From Corynebacterium parakroppenstedtii (GTDB taxonomy: Bacteria > Actinomycetota > Actinomycetes > Mycobacteriales > Mycobacteriaceae), in assembly GCF_019754935.1 (NCBI RefSeq), contig NZ_JAGSOA010000001.1, positions 868,001 through 932,000 on the forward strand: a stretch of DNA of 64,000 nucleotides, read 5' to 3'. The translations under genes were made by a program, and so were the position numbers. Below, piece after piece: positions 19,254 to 29,732 of the stretch. Positions within the stretch are counted from its first letter, which is position 1; each line of letters starts with the position of its first letter. The notes beneath the pieces were generated by a model. It was not told the DNA's origin. It was given only the letters and a program-made list of their open reading frames with translations, and did not search any database.

Positions 19254-20180
19254 TTATCTCCCGTTATCCATCTGCCGGTCCATATAGCGAACCTGAACAA
19301 GAGTGAGGCACAACAGGATGAGGAAAAGGATGGTGGCGACGGTGGCTCCGTACCCCGCCCGGAAATTCGTGAATGTTTCCTGGTAGACCTGGTACACCAA
19401 CGTGGTCGTGCCGGTTGTTTGCGGGCCACCCCGGGTCATTACTGAAATAATGTCGAAGACTTGGACAGAGTTGAGTGTTACGGTGATCGATAAGAAAAAG
19501 GTGCTCGGCCGCAACTGGGGGAGAATGACTTTCCATAATCGTGTCCACGGGCCGGCACCATCGATGGCCGCTGCTTCATCCAGTTCTTTATTCACGCCCT
19601 GCAATGCGGCGAGATAAATGACGAATGTGTATCCCAGGTTCTTCCAGATAAAGGTGAAGGTCACCATAAAAAGGGCCCATGCTGGCTCCGAGTAGAAGTT
19701 AGGCACGGGGATGTGAAAACGGCTGAGAATGTCCTGAATCAACCCAAAGTGAGGGTCGAAAATGAACTGAAATGCGACCCCGATGGCAGCCCCGGATAAT
19801 GCGAAGGGGGCAAAAGCAATAGATCGGACAGCATTACGACCAAACAACTTTTGATCCAATATCAAAGCAAGAATAAGGCCTAAGGCCATGGAGCCGATCA
19901 CGGCAAAGCCGGTAAACACAAGGGTGTTGAGAACAATGGTTCGGGTGTCATCTCGAGTGAGCCATTCCTTGTAGTTATCGAGCCCCACAAACGTCGCCGA
20001 GGGCGACGAAATATTCCACCGAAAGAATGACAAACGGATGTTGTCTATTAACGGCCGATACGTAAACACGGTCAGCAGCAGGAGATTAGGAAAAAGCAGT
20101 ACTGCAGCTAGCAGCGCTTCTTTCCGTTGAGCCCGCTTGGTGTCTGGTGCGTGAGTTGGTTGACTATCGAGCACCCACAC
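19254..20180 (-). CDS. ugpA: ABC transporter permease, UgpA type
   Basis: First gene of the importer operon. The 308-residue membrane protein has six helices and the EAA motif DEAAAIDGAGPWTRLWKVILPQL. It starts with GTG at 20180, eight bases after GGGGAG. The order permease-permease-binding protein-ATPase is the ugpAEBC order known from actinobacteria. Its promoter must lie in the 122-base divergent region shared with the secreted protein gene at 20303, where a DtxR-like box lies closer to the other gene. Confidence 0.87.
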   Translation of the reverse strand: MWVLDSQPTHAPDTKRAQRKEALLAAVLLFPNLLLLTVFTYRPLIDNIRLSFFRWNISSPSATFVGLDNYKEWLTRDDTRTIVLNTLVFTGFAVIGSMALGLILALILDQKLFGRNAVRSIAFAPFALSGAAIGVAFQFIFDPHFGLIQDILSRFHIPVPNFYSEPAWALFMVTFTFIWKNLGYTFVIYLAALQGVNKELDEAAAIDGAGPWTRLWKVILPQLRPSTFFLSITVTLNSVQVFDIISVMTRGGPQTTGTTTLVYQVYQETFTNFRAGYGATVATILFLILLCLTLVQVRYMDRQMDNGR

Positions 20181-20273
20181 AGGCTAGCTCCCCTAACGAA
20201 TCTTCCCGTGACCTTAGAGTAAACCGTCGAGAACATTTAGGTGAACAAACAGAAAACACCCACGCCCTTCCGT

Positions 20274-20292
20274 TTAGGAGAGCCTAGGTTTA
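20274..20292 (+). promoter_or_regulatory. DtxR-like iron box
   Basis: TTAGGAGAGCCTAGGTTTA matches the 19-base corynebacterial DtxR consensus (TTAGGTTAGCCTAACCTAA) at 13 positions, including the whole left arm and the AGCCTA core. It ends ten bases before the ATG at 20303, where bound repressor would block transcription or its start. Binding is inferred, not shown. Confidence 0.5.
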
Positions 20293-20302
20293 GGATTTAA
20301 GT

Positions 20303-21379
20303 ATGTTCTCTTGTTCACGCTCCCCACTAGTACTTGTTGCCAGTTCTACCGCCCTCACCGCGGCTCTCGCAGTGGGTGTGCCAGCACTAACGGCACCGGC
20401 GCCCGCAACAGCGGCACCGAGCATTCCGGATAATCTCCCCGTCTTCCCTCAGGTTCAGGAGAATCCATCCATCACTGTCACTTTTGAAGATGGAACTCCC
20501 GCCGAAGGTGCAACCGTGCACCGTGGTGATGTCCTCCTGGTCCACGGTTCCGGGTTCTCCCCTCAGGCCAACAAGGGCGGCTTCCCACTTCCGGTACCCC
20601 CGGGCACGTCCAACGGCGTATTCGTTCTCTACAGCGGGTTCCCCGATCAGTGGAAGCCCAGTGAAAACGCCGATTCCTCCACCCGCAAGCACCCCCACGA
20701 CCGGATGGCGTGGGTCATGCCCAAGGGCACACTGGACGCAATTCCGCAGCAGCCGATTGACATGCACCGTTCCATCGCCCGCCAGGCTCAACCCATGAAC
20801 GACGACGGCACCTTCACCGCTCGCCTCGTCGTCGATCCCCCTGAGCAAACACCCGGTACCAACTTCGGCGTGTACACCTACGCCGGTGGCGGATCCGTCA
20901 ACCCAGCCGAGGAACTCTACGTTCCTATCAACTACTCGCCCGAGCCTGGCCCGAACACTCCGCCAGCACCCACGGAGGACCTCGTCGTTAAGGCAAACGA
21001 GCTTTTCACGGCGACCAAACTGGCACAGGGTGGAGTCAACCCCAAGAACGGGGCGGCCAAGCAGGACGATGCCCAGACTGTGTCGTTTAGCCGCGACCGT
21101 GCCGCCGAAGAAGCTGCAAACGATGGCATCCGTCGTTACAAAGGTTCCGTCACGGGGTCCGCACGGTTCAATGTTGTCGAGCTGACCGTCGCTAATCCGT
21201 GGATCATTACGCTGCCCAATGGCACCGAAATCCTGACTGCGGAGACATCGGACGGTAACGTGGGCCCAGACTCGTTGACTCGACGTCCCATCGGTATCTT
21301 ATCGCCCGCCAATGAGAATGGTGCAAAGACCTATGGCATCGGGCCATTGCAGTACGGCGAATTGACCGAGCAGCAGTAA
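20303..21379 (+). CDS. Secreted corynebacterial surface protein, function unknown
   Basis: A 358-residue protein with a classical signal peptide (hydrophobic stretch at about 8-35, Ala-rich cleavage region near 36-39) and no later membrane anchor or sorting signal. Residues about 55-205 form a beta-rich domain with VHGSGFSP, FPLPVPPGTSNGVFVLYSGF and DQWKPSENA, a pattern I associate with corynebacterial cell-surface proteins, including some heme-associated ones. A Pro-rich linker leads to a second domain containing a VTGSARF strand. I cannot identify the conserved residues of an HtaA heme domain with certainty. The DtxR-like box directly upstream suggests iron control, so a role in iron or heme handling is a fair but unproven guess. 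Confidence 0.75.
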   Translation: MFSCSRSPLVLVASSTALTAALAVGVPALTAPAPATAAPSIPDNLPVFPQVQENPSITVTFEDGTPAEGATVHRGDVLLVHGSGFSPQANKGGFPLPVPPGTSNGVFVLYSGFPDQWKPSENADSSTRKHPHDRMAWVMPKGTLDAIPQQPIDMHRSIARQAQPMNDDGTFTARLVVDPPEQTPGTNFGVYTYAGGGSVNPAEELYVPINYSPEPGPNTPPAPTEDLVVKANELFTATKLAQGGVNPKNGAAKQDDAQTVSFSRDRAAEEAANDGIRRYKGSVTGSARFNVVELTVANPWIITLPNGTEILTAETSDGNVGPDSLTRRPIGILSPANENGAKTYGIGPLQYGELTEQQ

Positions 21380-21458
21380 GACCGCGCCGGTGGTTGCATC
21401 GGCAGGTACACGGAGTACGCCGAGATTGAACACCATATACCCGACAAGGAGCAGTTTT

Positions 21459-21761
21459 ATGGAAAGTGTGACAGTCCACGACATTCCCGACGGCGCGCAA
21501 TTCGTCGACGTTCGCGAGGCAGATGAATATGCCGACGGCCATGCCGCGGGTGCTATCAACATTCCGCTCAGCGAATTAATGGGTCGCTACCAAGAACTGG
21601 ACTTCGATCAACCGGCGTACATTATCTGCCTCTCCGGAGGACGGTCTACCCGGGCCTGCCAGTTCCTGGAGCAAAACGGCCTCGACGTCATCAACGTGAA
21701 GGACGGCACCTTGGCCTGGCGCGAAGCTGATCTCCCCATGGAAACGGGATCCGGCGACTAA
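21459..21761 (+). CDS. Rhodanese-like domain protein
   Basis: A single-domain sulfurtransferase of 100 residues. It shows the rhodanese features VDVREADEY, GHAAGAINIPLSEL and the active-site loop YIICLSGGRSTRA with catalytic Cys57, and ends in WREADLPME. The start at 21459 has AAGGAG eight bases upstream; an in-frame ATG further upstream (21390) has none. It is 80 bases after the secreted protein gene and has its own terminator. Likely a small persulfide carrier; the sulfur acceptor is unknown. Confidence 0.93.
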   Translation: MESVTVHDIPDGAQFVDVREADEYADGHAAGAINIPLSELMGRYQELDFDQPAYIICLSGGRSTRACQFLEQNGLDVINVKDGTLAWREADLPMETGSGD

Positions 21762-21822
21762 GCTCCGGCGACGGCTAAGTCCAGTGGCTAAGCCCGGGCA
21801 ACTCGGCTCGGGCACCTCTCAT

Positions 21823-21877
21823 AAACCCCGGTTGAGCACGACAAACTCAGTGGAGTTATGCTCAGCGCCGGGGTTTT
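21823..21877 (+). terminator. Rho-independent terminator after the rhodanese gene
   Basis: AACCCCGG and CCGGGGTT form the base of a stem, with TGAGCA/TGCTCA as an inner stem and a loop of about 22 bases; TTTT follows. It sits 62 bases after the stop. The remainder of the gap up to 22022 is AT-rich and includes the promoter region of the MarR gene. Confidence 0.7.
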
Positions 21878-22022
21878 CGTCGTCAATAATCGTCATTGAA
21901 TAACTACGCTGCCGTAACCAATACACATAGTCAATACACAATGGTCGAAGACGATAACGACATCATTTTTGTGGGAAATATCAATTGTTTTTAATACCCC
22001 ACTTTCGGCTAAGATCAGCAAT

Positions 22023-22562
22023 ATGGCGAAGTCGAGCAAGAAAAAGAAATCTGGTCATAAGCCAGATAAATCAAACAAGGATGAGAATAAGGCTGCCCAA
22101 GGTGCAGATGGCACCGAAACCGCGCCAGCAACCCTCACCTCGGAAGTCGAAGACTCGCTTTTTTACCAGGTGTACCAGCTGAACAAAATGTTCAGAGAGG
22201 TCGCCGATAACACCCTTAATGAATTCGAGCTCTCTCAACGCGCGTACTGGCTTCTCGAATGCGTCCGACGCGACAAGGGCTATTCCCAAAGTGAGCTCGG
22301 AGAACTTCTCGGCGTTGACCGTTCCGACATGGTCCGCCTCATCGATTCGTTAGAGGAAGACAACCTGCTCCAGCGGGTACGCTCGACAGAAGACCGTCGA
22401 AAACAACTTATTACGATTACGCCAGACGGTATTACTGTTCGGCACAAGATTCGTCACGCGCTAACCGACGCCGAAAATGATCTGCTCGACGAACTCAACG
22501 ACAAACAAAGTAACCGCCTACGGAAATACACCAGCAAGCTAACCACGGGAGTGTCATTGTGA
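22023..22562 (+). CDS. MarR family transcriptional regulator
   Basis: A 179-residue regulator. About 45 N-terminal residues are a highly charged Lys/Asp/Glu tail (MAKSSKKKKSG...), followed by a MarR winged helix: YSQSELGELLGVDRSDMVRLIDSLEEDNLLQRVRSTEDRRKQLITITPDG read in overlapping parts, with the wing residues DRRK. ATG at 22023 is chosen over an upstream ATG at 21969, which would add an AT-rich non-coding-like stretch. Its stop overlaps the GTG of the adenylation-like gene (GTGA), so the two are translated together. MarR proteins often control their neighbour in response to small aromatic or reactive ligands; the ligand here is unknown. Confidence 0.88.
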   Translation: MAKSSKKKKSGHKPDKSNKDENKAAQGADGTETAPATLTSEVEDSLFYQVYQLNKMFREVADNTLNEFELSQRAYWLLECVRRDKGYSQSELGELLGVDRSDMVRLIDSLEEDNLLQRVRSTEDRRKQLITITPDGITVRHKIRHALTDAENDLLDELNDKQSNRLRKYTSKLTTGVSL

Positions 22563-24454
22563 ATTCGCGGAGAGTGTTGGGGAACCATTCGCTCGCTTCA
22601 CAACCCCACACTCTCACACGGATTTTTGCTGATCAGGCCGACGCCACCCCCGATGCCCTCGCCATCGACACGGGCACCCAAACCATCACATACGCTCGCC
22701 TCTCGCAGCGGTACCACGAAATTGCCGACGACCTACGCGCTGTTGCCGGACGTGGCGACCGCGTCGGCATCGCCATTGCCGACCCCATCGAGTACTACGC
22801 TGCCCTCCTTGCGACCATGTCTATCGGTGCAGCGTATGTCCCTGTGTCGGCGACTTCCGCACACGGTCAGGGACGCCAGGACGCTGACCTAGCCGTCACG
22901 GAACCATCTGCGGACCACACTGCCCACGATTCGCTGAACTCGCGGGACTCGATCGCTCGCCGGTCGGCCGGGGGAGAAAACCGCTCAGCCACTGGAAACA
23001 ACGGAAGACACCAGTCCCAGGCCCGCGGCGGAACGGTCCCCTATTCGGCATTAACCTCACGCCCGCGCGCCATCCCCCGGTCACCCGAACCGGCCTCCGG
23101 ATATTCACTCGACGAGGTGAGCGCCGGACTCCGACTCACCGCCGCTGTAACAGACTCAGGCGTTCAATCCCTACGGCCGGCAACACGCCAGGCCCACAAG
23201 CCATCACCCTCCGACGCTGCCGCTGTGTTCTTCGGCAGCCGATCATTGGTTCTCCCCCATCGTTGCGCCACCGCCGGGATCAGCGCGGAAACACACCTTT
23301 TTGTTCCCGACGACCCCATCGGCGCTGGCGACCGCGTCGGCGCGATAGCGTCCCACACGGATCCACGCAGCGTCGAAGAAATATGGCTGGCCTGGTCCAC
23401 CGGCGCGTGCCTCGTGCCCTACACGAATGACGCTGTACACGGGTCCGCCCCTACGACCATTGACCGCTGGATCGCAGACCGCAGCATCTCTGTCATCTCA
23501 ACGACGCCGAGCGACGTCTTGTCCTGGCACACCGACCCCACCGCGTTACGCCTCCTCATCCTGGGCGGCGAGCCCTGCCCGGCTGACATCACGCGCGTCA
23601 TGGCCGGGCGCGAAGTGTGGAATACGTACCGCACTGAAGCAACCGGGGTCACGTCGGCAGCCAAAATAACCCCGGAGACTCCCCTGTCGCTGATGGGGCA
23701 ACCGCTGGCCGGTTGGGAAGCAACCGTCATTGACGAAGTGGGGCACCCCGTCGAGCCTGGGCGGGCCGGCGAACTTGTGATCAGCGGTGTTGGGCTCGCC
23801 CACTACTTCGACCTCATCCACGATGCGGAGACCTTCGCGCCCGTCTCGCAATTCGGATGGAACCGCGCGTACCGGACCGGCGACCTCGTCACCGTCAGCG
23901 AGGACGGTCTGCATTTCGTGCGGCATATCGACGAGCAGGCGCGCATCAGCGGGCACCGCGTGGATCTCATCCATGTCGACGCTGTTCTCCACGACCTCCC
24001 GGGTGCCGACGACACCACAGCGGCGCTCACGACGTCGACGCACGGGCCGAAGCTGCTGGGTTACGTCCAAAGTAAGAGTCTGACGGAAAAATCGGCGCAA
24101 ACGTATCTGGCCCGGCGCGTGCCGCGGGCGCTGATGCCATCTATTTACGTTGTGAATGCGCTGCCCCACCAGCCGGAGATCTCTCATCAGCCGACGTCAT
24201 CTAGGCAAACGTCTTCTGAGCATGAGTCGCAGAACTCCAACCAGAAAGCCGCCGATACGAAGACGCATGATGCGTCGACGCCAACTCCGTCGACACGTGA
24301 TACGTCGACACCCCCGACCACGCCTCCGCAGGAAAGCTCCACTACGGCGATCGTGCCAGCTACACAGGACTCGTCGTCGCAACGAAAAATGAGCTTCCGC
24401 GGTGGATGGCGGAAGCTCATGGCAACGATCGGTCGCTGGTTCAGAGGGAACTAA
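22559..24454 (+). CDS. Degenerate AMP-binding (adenylation-domain) protein
   Basis: A 631-residue protein related to the ANL superfamily (acyl-CoA synthetases and NRPS adenylation domains). Recognisable core pieces are ITYARLSQRYHEIAD and the A2-like VGIAIADPIEYYAALLA, an A5-like NTYRTEATG (about 354-362), A7 YRTGDLV (about 437) and A8 RISGHRVDL (about 461). The phosphate-binding A3 loop (usually a TSGTTG-x-PKG type) is not present: that place reads AVFFGSRSLVLPHR. The C-terminal A10 lysine motif is also not seen. Between A2 and A3 about 100 residues are low-complexity, and the last 100 residues are Ser/Thr/Pro/Gln-rich ending in a basic Trp-containing tail. It is coupled to the MarR gene. 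It may be a non-catalytic binder or scaffold, or a pseudoenzyme. Confidence 0.75.
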   Translation: MNSRRVLGNHSLASQPHTLTRIFADQADATPDALAIDTGTQTITYARLSQRYHEIADDLRAVAGRGDRVGIAIADPIEYYAALLATMSIGAAYVPVSATSAHGQGRQDADLAVTEPSADHTAHDSLNSRDSIARRSAGGENRSATGNNGRHQSQARGGTVPYSALTSRPRAIPRSPEPASGYSLDEVSAGLRLTAAVTDSGVQSLRPATRQAHKPSPSDAAAVFFGSRSLVLPHRCATAGISAETHLFVPDDPIGAGDRVGAIASHTDPRSVEEIWLAWSTGACLVPYTNDAVHGSAPTTIDRWIADRSISVISTTPSDVLSWHTDPTALRLLILGGEPCPADITRVMAGREVWNTYRTEATGVTSAAKITPETPLSLMGQPLAGWEATVIDEVGHPVEPGRAGELVISGVGLAHYFDLIHDAETFAPVSQFGWNRAYRTGDLVTVSEDGLHFVRHIDEQARISGHRVDLIHVDAVLHDLPGADDTTAALTTSTHGPKLLGYVQSKSLTEKSAQTYLARRVPRALMPSIYVVNALPHQPEISHQPTSSRQTSSEHESQNSNQKAADTKTHDASTPTPSTRDTSTPPTTPPQESSTTAIVPATQDSSSQRKMSFRGGWRKLMATIGRWFRGN

Positions 24455-24478
24455 TCACCAGAAACTCATCACCGGGGA

Positions 24479-25444
24479 CTAGTCACCGATTTGGTCGCGG
24501 CCGCGCTTGACAATCTTCGGATCGGGCTGGCCGACAATGTCGTAGTCCTTATCCGTGTACTCGAACTTTGAGAGCACATAGCGCATCGCGTTAATACGTG
24601 CGCGCTTCTTGTCATTGGACTTAATCGTGATCCACGGCGACTCATTCGTGTCCGTGTAGCGGAACTGCTCTTCCTTGGCCCGCGTGTAATCGTCCCACTT
24701 ATCCAGGGACGCCAAGTCCATCGGCGAGAGCTTCCACTGCCGCACGGGGTCAACCTGGCGAATGGCGAAGCGGGTGCGCTGCTCTTTCTGCGTCACCGAG
24801 AACCACAGCTTGGTCAAGCTAATTCCGGACCCCATAATCATGTTTTCCAACATGGGGACCTCGCGCAAGAACTCCGCATGCTGCGACTCTGTACAGAACC
24901 CCATCACGCGCTCGACGCCGGACCTGTTGTACCAGGAGCGGTCGAAGAACACGATTTCGCCCGCCGCTGGATAGTGCTCGATGTAGCGCTGGAAGTACCA
25001 GGACGTGGATTCACGCGGCGACGGCTTTTCCAAAGCGACGGTCCGCGCACCACGGGGATTCAAGTGCTCATTGAAGCGCTTAATCGTGCCACCCTTACCC
25101 GCAGCATCGCGCCCTTCGAAGAGAATGATGTGCTTCTGGCCCGTATCCTTCGTCCAGTTCTGCCATTTCAGCAGCTCGATCTGAAGGGCGCGCTTAATAT
25201 GCTCGTATTCCTTACGAGTCATGCGCTCGTCGTAGGGGTAGTTTTCACGCCATGTATCTACGCGATGCCCATCGGGGGTAATGAGTACTGGGTCATCTTC
25301 ATCGGAGTCATCGACGATATAGCCTTCGGTATCAGCAAGGTCGACGACGTGGAACTCCTCATCGTTCGAGGTTTTTCCCTCCTTAGCACCGTCCTCGGCG
25401 CTAGTGGTGTCCTTTTTCCGATCGTCTTCATCAGCCATATTCAA
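24479..25444 (-). CDS. ppk2: Polyphosphate kinase 2
   Basis: Transfers phosphate between polyphosphate and nucleoside diphosphates. The 321-residue protein has Walker A FEGRDAAGKGG (109-119), Walker B region EIVFFDRSWYNRSGVERVMGF with the lid arginines, and the conserved WKLSPMDLASLDKWDDYTRAKE. Residues 1-60 are acidic and disordered. ATG at 25438 is an alternative to 25444. It is convergent with the adenylation-like gene, 24 bases away. Single-domain, class I/III-like length. Confidence 0.95.
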   Translation of the reverse strand: MNMADEDDRKKDTTSAEDGAKEGKTSNDEEFHVVDLADTEGYIVDDSDEDDPVLITPDGHRVDTWRENYPYDERMTRKEYEHIKRALQIELLKWQNWTKDTGQKHIILFEGRDAAGKGGTIKRFNEHLNPRGARTVALEKPSPRESTSWYFQRYIEHYPAAGEIVFFDRSWYNRSGVERVMGFCTESQHAEFLREVPMLENMIMGSGISLTKLWFSVTQKEQRTRFAIRQVDPVRQWKLSPMDLASLDKWDDYTRAKEEQFRYTDTNESPWITIKSNDKKRARINAMRYVLSKFEYTDKDYDIVGQPDPKIVKRGRDQIGD

Positions 25445-25565
25445 AGTCTATGACGAACGGGCGTTGAACCGGGCATCAACTAGGCAGGTCGGGGGGTTAA
25501 TGTGGGGGTTATCTCCCCCACACCGCCGCTATTCGGCACGAATCAGCAGAGCCAACCGACATAAC

Positions 25566-25599
25566 AAAAACAGACCGTTCCGAGATCGGAACAGTCTGT
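25566..25599 (-). terminator. Strong terminator downstream of groEL
   Basis: ACAGAC-C-GTTCCGA, loop GA, TCGGAAC-A-GTCTGT is a 13-pair stem with one mismatch. On the minus strand the stem is followed by a run of five T (25566-25570 is A on the plus strand). It lies 97 bases after the groEL stop. Confidence 0.85.
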
Positions 25600-25695
25600 C
25601 AGTGCTTGTCAGGCGTCACGGTCATTGGCCACACGGTTAGAAAACCCGCGGGCCAATAAACGCGGGCCAATAACTCAGCCTCTATGTGGTTCTAA

Positions 25696-27420
<1,725 letters not shown>

Positions 27421-27462
27421 CTATTTCTCTCACCACAGCCGGTGAACATTTGTTGTAACTCT

Positions 27463-27522
27463 CTGGCACTCACAGTCCCGGAGTGCTAACTCTTGTTTAG
27501 CAGTCTCGGGCTTAGAGTGCAA
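27463..27522 (-). promoter_or_regulatory. groEL promoter with CIRCE operator
   Basis: On the minus strand: -35 TTGCAC (27517-27522), 17-base spacer, -10 TAAACA (27494-27499), then CIRCE TTAGCACTC-N9-GAGTGCCAG (27463-27489). The first arm matches the consensus at 9 of 9 positions, the second at 7 of 9. The operator covers the expected transcription start, the classic place for HrcA repression. Confidence 0.88.
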
Positions 27523-27606
27523 GGTTTCAGGTTGAGATGGTTGAGATGGTTGAGATGGTTGCAGTCCGACGCTGCCTCTCCCCTCGAGGGCGCTACCCTA
27601 GGGAGC

Positions 27607-29049
27607 ATGACTCACGACGCTGCAGACAGCAAAGAAACACACTCTACAGATACAGCGAGCATCTATTCCCCAGAGGAAGCCACCCACTACGTCACCTCAC
27701 GAATGGATGACGTTCGCTCGTGGTTAACCGAACTCGTGGGCTGCGCTTCTGTCCACGACTTCGCCGGACTCGAAGAGGAGACAACCCGCGCCGCTAACTG
27801 GGTGGTCGACGCTTTTACGGCCGCCGGCATCCCCGTCGAAAAGCACCAGACTGCCGACGGTTCTACTGCCGTGATTGGGGTGCGTCAGCCCAGCGAGGGT
27901 ATGCCGACCGTCATGCTGTACTCGCATTATGACGTCCAGCCGGCCACGGATACTGACGCGTGGGATTCCGACCCGTGGACGCTCACCGAACGCAATGGGC
28001 GGTGGTACGGGCGCGGTACCGCAGACTGCAAGGGCAATGTTGTGATGCACCTCGCCGCCTTGCATGGACTCAAAGAGTGGGAGGAACTGCACCCGGAGGC
28101 ACCGAAGCTCGGCATCCGCGTTGTTGTCGAAGGCTCCGAGGAGCGTGGCGGTGCCGGATTAGACGCACTATTAAAGGAGCGTCCCGAGCTTTTCTCTGCC
28201 GACGACATCTTGATCGCCGATTCCGGTTCCGATCGTGTTGGCGAGCCCGCGCTGTGCACGTCGTTACGCGGTAGCGCAGGAGTAAAAGTTACTTTGCAAA
28301 CGCTGGAAGGACCGGTTCACTCGGGGCAATTCGGCGGAGCTGCGCCCGATGCTCTTCTGGCGATGATCCACCTTCTCGGCACGCTGCACGATGACAATGG
28401 TCTGCTCACTGTCGACGGTTTGGACACCTCAGGTCATTGGGATGGTAACCAAGCCGATCCAGAGAATTTCCGTAAAGACGCGTCGGTGCTGGATGGCGTT
28501 GAGCTTTACGGAGCGGCCGGCACCACGCATGGCGACGGCCCCAGCGTGACTGACCTCACCGTCGCGCAGCCGGCCATTACGGTCACGGCTCTGGACGCAG
28601 TTCCCACCAAGGACGTCATCAATGCCGTGCCGGCCAGCTGCGCTGCGGTGTTGAACCTGCGCGTGCCGTCGACCATGGATCCCGTCAAGGCGCAAGACAC
28701 ACTCGTCAAGCACCTGGAAAACCACGTCCCGTGGGGCACTCACATCACCATCGAGCGCGAGTCGATCGGCGAACCTTTCCGCGCCGACACGTCGGGGCCC
28801 CTTCACGCCACTCTCGGCCAAGCCATGACCGACGCTTTCCAGACGGACGTCGTGTACAACGCCTCTGGCGGATCGATCCCGCTCTGCGCGGGCCTTCTCA
28901 AGGCGAATCCCAACGCTGAGCTCGCCCTCTTCGGCGTCGAGGAACCCGAAGCGCGGATCCACAGCGCTAATGAGTCGGTTGATCCGTCCGAGGTCAAGCA
29001 CTTCGCCATCGCGGAACTACTCTTCCTCGCGCGGTTCGGAAGGGACTAG
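27607..29049 (+). CDS. M20 family dipeptidase
   Basis: Zinc-dependent dipeptidase of 480 residues, probably cytosolic since no signal peptide is seen. Metal ligands and catalytic residues are visible in MLYSHYDVQP (His, Asp), GRGTADCKGN (bridging Asp) and VVEGSEERGG (base and ligand Glu), followed by ADSGSDRVGEP. A lid/dimerisation domain is inserted in the middle. ATG at 27607 starts the family sequence; the in-frame ATG at 27493 would add a Trp/Leu/Arg-rich stretch encoded by a tandem repeat (GGTTGAGAT repeated at 27532-27560) and lies in the groEL promoter. A TACCCT box just upstream suggests a leaderless mRNA. Confidence 0.93.
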   Translation: MTHDAADSKETHSTDTASIYSPEEATHYVTSRMDDVRSWLTELVGCASVHDFAGLEEETTRAANWVVDAFTAAGIPVEKHQTADGSTAVIGVRQPSEGMPTVMLYSHYDVQPATDTDAWDSDPWTLTERNGRWYGRGTADCKGNVVMHLAALHGLKEWEELHPEAPKLGIRVVVEGSEERGGAGLDALLKERPELFSADDILIADSGSDRVGEPALCTSLRGSAGVKVTLQTLEGPVHSGQFGGAAPDALLAMIHLLGTLHDDNGLLTVDGLDTSGHWDGNQADPENFRKDASVLDGVELYGAAGTTHGDGPSVTDLTVAQPAITVTALDAVPTKDVINAVPASCAAVLNLRVPSTMDPVKAQDTLVKHLENHVPWGTHITIERESIGEPFRADTSGPLHATLGQAMTDAFQTDVVYNASGGSIPLCAGLLKANPNAELALFGVEEPEARIHSANESVDPSEVKHFAIAELLFLARFGRD

Positions 29050-29110
29050 CCACGTCGGAGGGGATTAATCGCGGCCCCTCGTCGAGCCCCTTCCAGTACC
29101 CCCGCTATAG

Positions 29111-29166
29111 CCCCCTCAAGCAGATATTCCACATTTCGAGAATCTGCATGTTCAGGGGGTATTTTT
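29111..29166 (+). terminator. Terminator after the dipeptidase gene
   Basis: CCCCCT (29111-29116) pairs with AGGGGG, and CAGAT-TTC pairs with GA(G)AATCTG inside; ATTTTTAT follows. It is 60 bases after the stop. Confidence 0.65.
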
Positions 29167-29278
29167 ATGCTCTATTTGTTCAGCCACAGCTTAAGCGTGC
29201 CGTCGTTTTACCCCCGATCTACAACCGTGTATCCGAACCATGTTGCGTGGGTCACACGACGTCGATACAGTTGCCACC

Positions 29279-29431
29279 ATGCTTAAGGCGAACCTTAAGG
29301 GACTTCGCAACCTCAAGCACTCGGCTCTGGCCACCTCGAACACCCTCGAGGTCACCGCAGCGTCGGCCCTCATCGCGGCCCCCGCGCTACGAGTACTTAA
29401 GGCTAGCGACCTCGGCGGCGAGCAGGACTGA
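29279..29431 (+). CDS. Possible small protein of 50 residues, unknown
   Basis: A short frame starting with ATG at 29279 encodes a basic Leu/Ala-rich peptide (MLKANLKGLRNLKHSAL..., middle ASALIAAPALRVLK) that could form an amphipathic helix. There is no clear ribosome site, and it sits between the dipeptidase terminator and the LeuA-like gene. In C. glutamicum this neighbourhood downstream of groEL2 holds the tiny porin genes porA and porH, but this peptide is basic and shows no likeness to them that I can see. Coding status is uncertain. Confidence 0.35.
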   Translation: MLKANLKGLRNLKHSALATSNTLEVTAASALIAAPALRVLKASDLGGEQD

Positions 29432-29732
29432 CCTCGTCCGCCCAGGATTGAGCCCAGAACCCCAGGCCCCGTCAGTCCGCCCGCCCGTGATGGCCACCGC
29501 GCTATCACCCCGGATACAACTGACGATGGCACCGTCCGATCACGACGGATCCGCTCGATCCTGATGGCCCAACCATACGGCCCCTGATTACACGGAACGG
29601 CCCAACACGATGACTGGCCGATCTTCCAGCGTCATCACAGCACCATCGCGGCCCCGTCGACACAGGACAGTGCCGACACAGGACAAAGCTGTAACCAGGG
29701 TGAAGCGCCAAAGAAATAAGGATTCCGCCCCC
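29432..29732 (+). other. Gap before the LeuA-domain-like gene
   Basis: About 300 bases, C-rich on the plus strand, with no convincing gene. An in-frame upstream ATG at 29610 would extend the next gene by 41 residues of Arg/Thr-rich sequence, which I do not favour. Confidence 0.5.

Noticed and set aside
20303..21379. Firm assignment of the secreted protein as an HtaA heme-binding protein
   Set aside because: The DtxR-like box is suggestive, but I could not locate the conserved Tyr/His pattern of an HtaA domain with confidence.
27532..27560. Short tandem repeat as a possible CRISPR or regulator array
   Set aside because: Only about three copies of a nine-base unit without spacers; a simple slippage repeat upstream of the dipeptidase gene.
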